Shown: positions 9,701 to 13,972 of the stretch, piece by piece
How the letters are laid out: the number at the start of each line of letters is the position of its first letter
How positions within the stretch are numbered: position 1 is the stretch's first letter
NCBI GenBank assembly: GCA_030630685.1
Contig: DAOVMN010000003.1
Coordinates: forward strand, 1 to 22,791
Direction of reading: 5' to 3'
DNA from: Thermoplasmata archaeon
GTDB lineage: Archaea > Thermoplasmatota > DAOVMN01
DNA length: 22,791 nt
Translations under genes and position numbers: made by a program
Notes under the pieces: generated by a model
Seen by the model: only the letters and a program-made list of their open reading frames with translations
Told to the model about the DNA's origin: nothing
Database searches by the model: none

Positions 9701-10733
9701 GAACGTGCTTGTGTATCCATACGCACAGGAGACATTCACCAAGAAGGTGGAGTTTGGCGCTACCTTCCTATACGCCGAGGTGACGCTCGTATGGAGAGGC
9801 AAACCTGATGAGGCTGCACTGGATATAAACCGTATCACTCCGGAGAGACCCGTGTTCGTGCACATCGATAAAACAGCAAGCCCGGACCCCACCCTGTCAA
9901 ACAAAGGCGGTATCGGACACGTCTATGACATCAGGGCCGTTGGTGTGTATCTGCAGAACGGTGAGGAGGGCTTCATCGAGGCTGAGATCAGCCTGCCGGT
10001 ACTTCCATCCGAACTGGAGGATATCGGTGATAAATACGCACTGCAAGACGACCTGATGCTCGAGCACTATGACAAGATGCAGAAGAGGTTCTATGCTGTG
10101 GAAGGAAGCCATGTGATCAAGGAAATCGGAAAGAGTTATGTGGTGGGTACCGTAGACCAGTTCTCCCTTTTTACCGCAATAGTGGACAGCATCTACAACA
10201 CCTCAAACCCCAACTACTATGACGTCCTGCCCAACCTGGCGGTATGTCATAAAAAAGGTGGCAAGTGGGAACCGAATATCGAGTTCTCGAGATCTCCGGT
10301 ACAGCACAGGCAGGAGGTAGAGGTGAGAGTCCAGGTCAAGAACACCGGTAAGATACACGCCAGAAACGTGGATGTGAAGATCTACGACGGGGACACCCTC
10401 ATTGGAGACCAGAGGATCGATGTGGTGAAAGCTGGCGGAGGCGTGGTGATCGTGAAGGAAACATTCAACGTGTCCATGCTCGATCCAACCCAGCAAAAAG
10501 AGACACACCGCATCAAGGTGTTCGTAAACAAGCAGCATGCTATCAACGAAGGACCAATGGACTCACCAAACTACGACAACAACAAAGCCGAGAAACCACT
10601 GGTTGTTACGGCCTTACAGCGATCCACCCCATCCTTCGAGAGCTCTTCGATGATGATGGTGGTATCTGTAGCAATGGTGGCGCTGGCGTCAATGATGGCG
10701 ATGAAACTGCGCCGAAAAAAGGAAGAGGAGTAA
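3726..10733 (+). CDS. Giant multidomain surface protein (CARDB, GATase-like, MAM-like, PKD; C-terminal anchor)
   Basis: A 2335-residue exported protein. A classical signal peptide (1-26, MKRNKLSALFVLLVALLFLL core) is followed by an acidic stretch and a CARDB-like domain (about 105-210). A second adhesion-type domain (217-330) leads into an alpha/beta domain resembling class-I glutamine amidotransferase/ThuA folds (334-575). Its GGG-L-F strand-loop has no nucleophilic Cys, so it is probably not an amidotransferase. Further CARDB-like modules at about 580-830, 1015-1128 and 1317-1545 often end in DEFPGNN-type acidic strands. They alternate with three jelly-roll/MAM-like domains (836-1015, 1128-1314, 1547-1728). 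Two PKD domains follow (1731-1995; WDFGDD in the first), then a PGF-pre-PGF-like region and a last CARDB-like domain. The tail TPSFE, a hydrophobic stretch and KLRRKKEEE form an anchor or sorting signal. Probable roles are adhesion or cell-envelope structure; no enzymatic activity is evident. Confidence 0.9.
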   Translation: MKRNKLSALFVLLVALLFLLPSAAALGSTSGESGDTEPEAENSVPLGEEMETEYSEAGEDPEIPDPVNELTENSYLVPYGQQITHPVKPVGPGNGPDTSVETKSSVMVISKIGLHDEDGFPVDELDDGEEGKVSAEVTNEGGKEDVMTDVEVDFYYIDKDEDTYYIDGANIEYIEGDGNSSTAMVNWTTDMLARTIKVIADADGSDGGPSEGYQDVNITQANYAQKIYCPYPAGSGEAGDTLNYWIKVDNIGEKTDDVKLEVEGAGVWSVKFDNGQSTKTIYNMKSEEHKWEKVSVTIPNGAGGDAYKDITIKATSQSNTNKVRTFDLRTTVLRSDTPILILDRDHGSQPQPYWNDASRYWAQALDDGGYTGMHYRTTSSVSDTKDYDIIMLSAGYDWQYGLTSTDETNLIAFLKDGGSVWIGGGLFMQASDEPSYGKTCVHPLYYNYMNVSWQAQNRHPPRPLIGVAGDPIGKGMVYSMNYVWTVGQDWGESVWPYTNDTWSAGIYHHGDVYAGMRHHWQGSTPDKPEEYRSVYTGIDLCQVGDEFPMSSSGYWGDPDRTDVMYNIATWLGVAPPLPKANDLALEKIIDPAGDYIYPGDDMTINVEVANYGIKDYETSYTVTVDIEQTNGAYTKTLTKPMDASDNPIPARGWAYPGAQIVSLDWTVPTEEDAEYKFTAKVGSDDNNDNNEKVATATAKKVEDMRTNKCEWEWRTHYWLTAVKDTPIRFDLEVENIGARESTFDAYVNILDPWESGILAKLEKEVKVGAGHTKTVHFVWTPDKAAGCRDATQSWRVSYTDDGPPYWIDVGVDYKDDDTSNNEIEHDKADYGGQVGDITVVEWYESGEAGAHGWDLGDPWHFTPMFTQGGEYGAWHGNKTSVAEGKPHYDDNTKGIMTSPVLDWGQYSAVRSDYLYVVQMRNPDYVSIQIKKEDEPDYWKDAPHNHYANYSMDRGSGGYLNNGNNYNDYAGHETQIRWCFKSDEATNHIGFTWDIFILMATADNYFDKDLILDNIAVEPLVGGLEEERKIKVTAKNIGEIVPDSSFRVWCNVTDDQGEQQDVEVGEGGNKRNYQDVPQNNSFEKGTTQTVYWSWYPEEYGIYDIECSVEWDQDEFPGNNMLDTVGLVQYYFYFDDMESGNPPPNKREGGYYDPWVTGTEDTNGKGGDRATDDWEEDEPTYGPTGAYSGTKCWGTNLAGDYSNNSKDSSYLSVHVDLKTAKQPYLIFAHWLEIEAQGYDTAYVEIQEVDEDKWHQLWQNPEPEKRHYATRGWVMVNISLEDWQLKDINLRFRFMSDSDVVYPGWYIDDVGISGITPPEYDARIDKIEVTPFYGGNIPPGESIIIDTTISNIGIRDSGGSHKITVSGKVYKVVGENKNKIADLAAQEIQINSGQRGVVSFSYLLPNGEGVKYEIDISVAYPGDEFPGNNVDSIILWGRKLHDAGIIRLYVTPTLEDAGYPRVVTAVVKSHSNIPEDFSIDFRARYEDKTEVIDSGSVPISLEVGETKEVSWNWTAYTYGFYDVEAEVDLLGDTNTDPGHENILTVEVATVEKIFSDTVDNPVVSGGEYYDTYWTGLVSSDSTAGWHKEGSIGYLSRKCYYVGRTTDRGRSYVGSMNVSLISDPIDLSDVTSATLRWYTMFHVEGGVYDNLVVYFSADNGTEWVEQTRYPGNNYRNSSQYPVNDNGWLMMEKELRNKYYTNEFRIRLRFVSDRAINYEGIYLDDISIYVTGTLANHAPVAQFTAQWMQDAEVRGTAYSERLINRPMPEFEEIRGNPAFNNLPNPEAGKQGGLGFNAIDKVSDTISFDASYSYEPDREDKSISYVWDFGDDTTGYGETVDHQYTEIPLEKFYRVTLTVKDDDGDSTKDYLYVWLGNSPPRVRFNITDSLDISHILNDEFGAEVFYRDTLKLIPDVVDPENDRIISYEWVFEVNETGKKPQTTKASDDVVDFTVGVDHLYSIVDEGKPEMPSYNTNPVHYTITLTAMDENDNEGSYTLNVLVYPYAQETFTKKVEFGATFLYAEVTLVWRGKPDEAALDINRITPERPVFVHIDKTASPDPTLSNKGGIGHVYDIRAVGVYLQNGEEGFIEAEISLPVLPSELEDIGDKYALQDDLMLEHYDKMQKRFYAVEGSHVIKEIGKSYVVGTVDQFSLFTAIVDSIYNTSNPNYYDVLPNLAVCHKKGGKWEPNIEFSRSPVQHRQEVEVRVQVKNTGKIHARNVDVKIYDGDTLIGDQRIDVVKAGGGVVIVKETFNVSMLDPTQQKETHRIKVFVNKQHAINEGPMDSPNYDNNKAEKPLVVTALQRSTPSFESSSMMMVVSVAMVALASMMAMKLRRKKEEE

Positions 10734-10735
10734 TC

Positions 10736-10768
10736 CTCTCCCTCTCTTTTTTCTTTTTTTCTTTACCT
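10736..10768 (+). terminator. T-rich transcription terminator
   Basis: Starting just after the stop codon of the giant surface-protein gene, this is an almost pure pyrimidine run with T6 and T7 tracts. Oligo-T tracts without a stem-loop are the usual archaeal intrinsic terminator. Confidence 0.65.
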
Positions 10769-10810
10769 TCAACGGGATATTTCAAAGTAATCGCAAGTAT
10801 ACCAGTTCCC

Positions 10811-10820
10811 TTTTAATATC
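10811..10820 (+). promoter_or_regulatory. TATA box of the epimerase gene (leaderless)
   Basis: TTTTAATATC is centred about 25 nt before the ATG at 10840, so transcription should start at or within a few bases of the start codon. No Shine-Dalgarno sequence precedes the ATG; the upstream bases are a T-run. Confidence 0.55.
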
Positions 10821-10839
10821 AAAAGCATTTTTTTGCACC

Positions 10840-11784
10840 ATGTCTCGAATCCTTGTTACCGGTGGAGCTGGATTTATTGGCTCACATCTCATAGATCGAC
10901 TGCTGAGCGAGGACCATGAGGTTGTGGCGATTCACAACTTCGACCCATACTACGACCCAGAGATAAAGAGAAAGAACATTGCGTTGTTCCAGGGGCATCC
11001 CAATTTCCGATTTATAGAAGGCAGTATCCTTGACAGGGGGCTCATGGACCGTATCATCTCGGATGGTGTGGAATACATCTTTCATGAGGCGGCCCAGGCA
11101 GGTGTGAGGGTATCGGTGGAGAACCCATTCAAGCCCCATGAGATCAATGGCACAGGGATGCTTTGTCTCCTGGAGTCTGCGGTGAAACACCGTGTAAAGA
11201 AGCTGATAAACGCCTCCTCCTCCTCTGTCTACGGGACTGTTGTTTATCTCCCCTTTGATGAGAGGCACCCTAATATCCCTGTTTCCCCCTACGGAGCGAC
11301 CAAGGTGCTGGCCGAGCATTACGTTAGGGTCTACCACGAGATATACGGCATGAAAACCATTTCTCTGCGCTATTTTACAGTATTCGGCCCAAGGATGCGC
11401 CCGGACCTTGCCATTAACATCTTCACACACAAAGCCCTGAAGAACGAGGAGATCGAGATATTCGGGGATGGCACAAAGACCCGGGATTTCACCTTTATTT
11501 CCAATATCATAGAGGGCAACATGAAGGTGATGCACAAGGGTACTGGCGTCTACAATATCGGCAGCGGGAAGAGGTGTTCCATCCGTGAGCTCGCTGAAAA
11601 GATCATCGAGATAACGGACTCCAGATCGAAGCTGATTTTCAAGGAACCGGTTAAGGGGGACGCCATGCACACCTGGGCCGATATCTCCAAGGCCAAAAAA
11701 GAGCTGGATTACAGAGTGGATGTAGGACTTGACGAAGGCCTTAAAAAATATGTTGAATGGGTAATCGAGACCGATTTCTCCTGA
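10840..11784 (+). CDS. NAD-dependent nucleotide-sugar 4-epimerase (extended SDR)
   Basis: A 314-residue extended short-chain dehydrogenase/reductase. The NAD-binding Rossmann motif TGGAGFIGSH is at residues 7-16. The AAQAGVRVSVENP segment, a serine-rich SSSSVYG active-site strand, and the catalytic YGATK (Tyr-x-x-x-Lys) follow in family order. The RYFTVFGPRMRPD segment and DFTFI are typical of UDP-glucuronate/UDP-glucose 4-epimerases. AAQAGVRVSVENP is closest to the UDP-glucuronate and UDP-GlcNAc 4-epimerase branch, but the substrate cannot be settled by eye. It would act in the cytoplasm and supply precursors for surface polysaccharide or protein glycosylation, which fits the neighbouring exported proteins with many N-x-S/T sites. 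It stands alone with its own promoter and is followed by tRNA-Leu 7 nt after the stop. Confidence 0.9.
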   Translation: MSRILVTGGAGFIGSHLIDRLLSEDHEVVAIHNFDPYYDPEIKRKNIALFQGHPNFRFIEGSILDRGLMDRIISDGVEYIFHEAAQAGVRVSVENPFKPHEINGTGMLCLLESAVKHRVKKLINASSSSVYGTVVYLPFDERHPNIPVSPYGATKVLAEHYVRVYHEIYGMKTISLRYFTVFGPRMRPDLAINIFTHKALKNEEIEIFGDGTKTRDFTFISNIIEGNMKVMHKGTGVYNIGSGKRCSIRELAEKIIEITDSRSKLIFKEPVKGDAMHTWADISKAKKELDYRVDVGLDEGLKKYVEWVIETDFS

Positions 11785-11791
11785 ATTTTGC

Positions 11792-11876
11792 GCGGGGGTA
11801 CCCGAGCCTGGTCAAAGGGGCAGGGCTTAGGACCCTGTTGCTGAGGCATACAGGGGTTCAAATCCCCTCCCCCGCA
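11792..11876 (+). tRNA. tRNA-Leu (anticodon UAG)
   Basis: An 85-nt class II tRNA. The acceptor stem GCGGGGG/CCCCCGC is perfect and the discriminator is A. The anticodon arm CAGGG-CTTAGGA-CCCTG gives anticodon TAG in a 7-nt loop. A long variable arm follows, and the T arm is AGGGG-TTCAAAT-CCCCT. CCA is not encoded and no intron is seen. A TATA-like TTAAAAAATA at 11741-11750, inside the end of the epimerase gene, could drive it. Confidence 0.95.
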
Positions 11877-11931
11877 TCTTTTCTTTTCAAAAAAGAAAAG
11901 CTGCACCAAAAGAAAACACGTTTGACTCACG
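11869..11931 (+). repeat. Direct repeat copy A: tRNA-Leu 3' end plus downstream hairpin
   Basis: It contains the last 8 bases of tRNA-Leu, a perfect hairpin and the block GCTGCACCAAAAGAAAA, ending TCACG. The same ordered blocks recur at 12071-12195. Duplicating a tRNA 3' end together with its flank resembles the footprint of an element that targeted the tRNA gene, or a local tandem duplication. Confidence 0.6.
11878..11900 (+). terminator. Perfect 10-bp CAA-loop hairpin after tRNA-Leu
   Basis: The stem CTTTTCTTTT/AAAAGAAAAG has a three-base CAA loop and starts 2 nt after the tRNA discriminator. The T-rich 5' arm could terminate tRNA transcription. A longer relative (13-bp stem, same CAA loop) lies at 12080-12108. 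Confidence 0.6.
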
Positions 11932-11943
11932 TTTTCCGTGGAG

Positions 11944-11968
11944 GCATGAGGCTCGAAGAGCCGAGTGC
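11944..11968 (+). other. Hairpin cassette 1 (GCATGA...GAGTGC)
   Basis: A stem GGCTC/GAGCC closed by a GAA loop (11950-11962) is flanked by GCATGA and GAGTGC. The outer GCA/TGC can pair, leaving a TGA/GAG internal loop able to form tandem G-A pairs. The same scaffold with a different stem occurs at 11991-12019. Confidence 0.55.
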
Positions 11969-12078
11969 GGGATGACCGAAGGTTGTTAACGCATGAGGAA
12001 ATCTTTGATTTCCGATTGCCGTACGACCTGCGGTCGTTAAGGCTTTTGTAAAAAGGCTCCGTTCGAATCCCCCCCGCA
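11967..12078 (+). pseudogene. Broken class-II-tRNA-like sequence
   Basis: GCGGGAT (11967-11973) can pair over five bases with CCCCCGC (12071-12077), as in the neighbouring tRNA-Leu. Between them lie, in tRNA order, an anticodon-arm-like hairpin (12023-12037, loop TGC), a variable-arm-like hairpin (12043-12055) and a T-loop-like GTTCGAATCC (12061-12070). The T stem does not pair beyond one base, the D arm is poor, and hairpin cassette 2 interrupts the D-arm region. It is 112 nt long against 85 for tRNA-Leu. A decayed tRNA copy is the best reading; a working tRNA is unlikely. Confidence 0.4.
11991..12019 (+). other. Hairpin cassette 2 (GCATGA...GATTGC)
   Basis: A perfect 7-bp stem GGAAATC/GATTTCC with a TTT loop (11997-12013) is flanked by GCATGA and GATTGC, the same scaffold as the cassette at 11944-11968. 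The stem bases differ from that cassette while pairing is kept. Confidence 0.55.
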
Positions 12079-12195
12079 TCTTTTTCTTTTTTCAAAAAAA
12101 AGAAAAAGCTTGTCGAGTACTTCGTACTCAACCGCAACTCAGAACTTTGTTCTTCATGGCTGCACCAAAAAGAAAAAACGAGGGTGTGGTCACGA
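12071..12195 (+). repeat. Direct repeat copy B of the tRNA-Leu 3' flank, with insertion
   Basis: CCCCCGCATC (12071-12080), a 13-bp CAA-loop hairpin (12080-12108), GCT, a 48-nt insert, then GCTGCACCAAAAAGAAAA (12159-12176), ending TCACG. Apart from the insert and slightly longer A/T runs, it follows copy A at 11869-11931 block by block. Confidence 0.6.
12111..12158. other. 48-bp hairpin insertion flanked by GCT duplications
   Basis: Relative to copy A, these 48 nt interrupt the repeat and are bounded by GCT at 12108-12110 and again at 12159-12161, like a 3-bp target duplication. The insert holds two perfect three-base-loop hairpins: GAGTAC-TTC-GTACTC (12115-12129) and AGAAC-TTT-GTTCT (12141-12153). 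It encodes nothing recognisable. Confidence 0.45.
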
Positions 12196-12293
12196 CCTCT
12201 TTACCTTAGTGCCCCTGAACGAAGTGAGATGGCACAATAATGAGGAGGGTAGGAACCGGTGATCTTGGCGGAGACATAAGAGAGAAAAGCAGG
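12196..12293. other. Intergenic stretch before tRNA-Asp
   Basis: No gene is seen. GTGCC (12209-12213) and GGCAC (12231-12235) can form a 5-bp hairpin with a loop of about 17 nt, unlike the three-base loops further upstream. It lies on the 3' side of the minus-strand tRNA-Asp, so it is part of the shared termination zone of convergent tRNA genes. Confidence 0.35.
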
Positions 12294-12366
12294 CGCCCCG
12301 GCCGAGATTTGAACTCGAGTCCCTGGCTCGACAGGCCAGGATGATAGGCCACTACACTACCGGGGC
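12294..12366 (-). tRNA. tRNA-Asp (anticodon GUC)
   Basis: On the minus strand the 73-nt sequence starts GCCCCGG and ends CCGGGGC plus discriminator G. The anticodon arm CTGGC-CTGTCGA-GCCAG gives anticodon GTC. The T loop is TTCAAAT. No intron and no encoded CCA are seen. tRNA-Ala lies 10 nt upstream on the same strand, so the two are probably transcribed together. Confidence 0.95.
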
Positions 12367-12376
12367 ATCACGCAGG

Positions 12377-12450
12377 TGGACCCGTCGGGATTTGAACCCG
12401 AGGCCTCCTGCTTGCAAAGCAGACGATCTGCCAGACTGATCTACGGGCCC
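12377..12450 (-). tRNA. tRNA-Ala (anticodon UGC)
   Basis: On the minus strand the 74-nt sequence has acceptor GGGCCCG/CGGGTCC (one G-T pair) and discriminator A. The anticodon arm TCTGC-TTTGCAA-GCAGG gives TGC. The T arm is CGGGT-TCAAAT-CCCG. CCA is not encoded. It is first in the Ala-Asp pair. No convincing TATA box is seen at the expected distance; a TATTTAAT stretch near 12530-12537 would leave a long 5' leader. Confidence 0.94.
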
Positions 12451-12713
12451 GTAGCAAGTCATCTGTCAGGAAAATTACTGAAGCATACCTGAAAGGCGGC
12501 TCGCAGTGGAAAACTACGGTGTGGTTTTTGTATTTAATGATTTTGTGATTGGTGCTGTGTTGCAGGTTTCAATGATAAATCCATAAAAATCCTTTCCGGG
12601 AAAGGAAGCAGGAGAGATCACCGATTGAAGCTGATTTTGATTGGCTTGAAATTGCATTTAACCATTAATGGAAAGATAATTCCAAGCTTTCGGAGATACT
12701 GCCGACCAGAAGA
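12451..12713. other. AT-rich intergenic region
   Basis: No protein gene or RNA gene is recognised. One perfect inverted repeat, CCTTTCC-G-GGAAAGG (12591-12605), is present. The region separates the divergently transcribed tRNA-Ala (minus) and L40e (plus) genes and must hold the promoters of both. Confidence 0.5.
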
Positions 12714-12722
12714 TTTTATATA
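12714..12722 (+). promoter_or_regulatory. TATA box of the L40e / coiled-coil transcript
   Basis: TTTTATATA lies about 60 nt before the L40e start, predicting a start site near 12745 and a leader of roughly 30-35 nt. Confidence 0.55.
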
Positions 12723-12779
12723 TCGTGTTCAAAGTTTGGCTGCCGGTACCGATACTCTAACAGATTAAAGTGGATGATC

Positions 12780-12929
12780 ATGACGAAGTTTCCAGAAGCG
12801 GACGCAAGATTGTTGAATAAAAAAATCTGCATGAAATGCAATACCCGGAACCCGGTAAAAGCAAAGCGATGCAGGCGCTGCGGATACACCGGGCTCAGGA
12901 TGAAATCTAAAGAGAGCAGGGGAGGGTAA
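12780..12929 (+). CDS. rpl40e: 50S ribosomal protein L40e
   Basis: A 49-residue zinc-ribbon protein of the large ribosomal subunit. The opening TKFPEADARLLNKKICMKC and the four cysteines in a C-x2-C...C-x2-C arrangement (C17, C20, C31, C34), followed by GYTGLRMKSKESRG, are the archaeal L40e signature. Length is normal for the archaeal protein, which lacks the ubiquitin fusion seen in eukaryotes. The in-frame ATG at 12774 would add MI; the 12780 start matches the family's beginning, with GGATGAT just upstream as a weak binding site. The coiled-coil gene starts 38 nt after its stop with no promoter between them, so they are probably co-transcribed. Confidence 0.95.
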   Translation: MTKFPEADARLLNKKICMKCNTRNPVKAKRCRRCGYTGLRMKSKESRGG

Positions 12930-12967
12930 CCCTCGATATTGGCATTTGAACTCGATGAGGGATTGAG

Positions 12968-13861
12968 ATGGATGAAGAAACGGCCCATATAAAATCCCGG
13001 AAAGAGATTCGCAAAGAGATGGAGGATGCCGAGAAGAAGTACCAGGGCTACCTCGAGCGAAGGAACGAGTTTAATGATAAAGCTCGGGTCATGAGGGAAG
13101 AAAGGGATCTTCTACACGAGAAGAGAAAGGAGGTCATGACCAGGGTCAATGCCCTCAGAGAGAAGAAGAACAAGGCCCTGAATGAGCTGAGAAAGCACAA
13201 GGAGAGAAGGAACGCCCTCCATAAACGGGCCCATGAGCTCATTGATTTGAAGAGGGCAAAGAGGGGCCTGAAGAGAAGAGACAGCATATCCATGGAACTC
13301 GGTTCCCTGAAGGACCACCTCAGGAAACTCGAATATCGCCAGGAAACCACCCCCCTCAGCCTGGAGAATGAAAGGGATATAATAGATGAAATCCGCAAAG
13401 GCTACAAGGTCCTGAAAGAACTGGAAAAGGAGTGTGCCGAGGTGGAGGAGGTCAATGAGGAGATAAAGACTCTCAATGGCCAACTCGATAACCTCTTTAA
13501 GGAGGCGGATACAGAACACGAATTGGTGGTGAAGTACTACGAGAGCTCCAGAGAATTCCAGGAAAAGATGGACGGGATCATCAAAGAGGTCTCACACCTG
13601 ATAGCCGAGGCTGATAAGAAGCATGAGGCATTCCTTGAATTCAGGAAGAAGGGAGACGAGTTCCATCAAAAGGCCATGGAGATGAGGAACCACCTCAATG
13701 ATATCAGGAAGGAGAATCGAGCCCGCTACCTGGAGATAAAAAGGCTTATCACAGAGCAGAACAAGGCGGCAAGGCAGGCGGTGGCGGATAAAAAGAAGCT
13801 TAAGCAGAAGTATGAGGAGGCCTATGATGAACTCAAGAATAAGAAGAAGATCTCCCTCTAA
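12968..13861 (+). CDS. COG1340-like archaeal coiled-coil protein
   Basis: A 297-residue, highly charged protein that is almost entirely predicted coiled coil. It carries repeating patterns such as LERRNEFNDKARVMREERD and RVNALREKKNKALNELRKH, typical of the uncharacterised archaeal family COG1340. There is no signal peptide and no membrane segment, so it should be cytoplasmic. A break around residues 118-130 (RQETTPLSLENERDI) divides an N-terminal coiled coil from a C-terminal one and may be a hinge. The ATG follows a GAGGG at 12957-12961. Its function is unknown; linkage to L40e might hint at a ribosome-associated role but proves nothing. Confidence 0.82.
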   Translation: MDEETAHIKSRKEIRKEMEDAEKKYQGYLERRNEFNDKARVMREERDLLHEKRKEVMTRVNALREKKNKALNELRKHKERRNALHKRAHELIDLKRAKRGLKRRDSISMELGSLKDHLRKLEYRQETTPLSLENERDIIDEIRKGYKVLKELEKECAEVEEVNEEIKTLNGQLDNLFKEADTEHELVVKYYESSREFQEKMDGIIKEVSHLIAEADKKHEAFLEFRKKGDEFHQKAMEMRNHLNDIRKENRARYLEIKRLITEQNKAARQAVADKKKLKQKYEEAYDELKNKKKISL

Positions 13862-13931
13862 TTCGGCTTGCTGATCCTGATACTATCCCAACACCGTGCT
13901 ATTTATTAACTGTCAAAACCATGTACAATAA

Positions 13932-13940
13932 ACTATTTAT
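13932..13940 (+). promoter_or_regulatory. TATA box of the 1683-residue protein operon
   Basis: ACTATTTAT is centred about 37 nt before the ATG at 13973, predicting a leader of about 10 nt or less. No Shine-Dalgarno sequence is obvious. Confidence 0.45.
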
Positions 13941-13972
13941 GAGTTGTTTCAGAGAACTGGTACGGGATAATA

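Noticed and set aside
11757..11975. 72-codon plus-strand frame over tRNA-Leu, and the 142-codon minus-strand frame at 11709-12137
   Set aside because: Both run through the tRNA gene and the hairpin array; neither has a recognisable protein pattern.
11967..12078. A functional intron-containing tRNA
   Set aside because: The T stem cannot pair and no bulge-helix-bulge splice site is apparent.
11877..12293. CRISPR array, SRP RNA or RNase P RNA between the tRNAs
   Set aside because: Hairpin units differ in sequence and spacing, so it is not CRISPR. None of the conserved cores of SRP RNA or RNase P RNA is visible.
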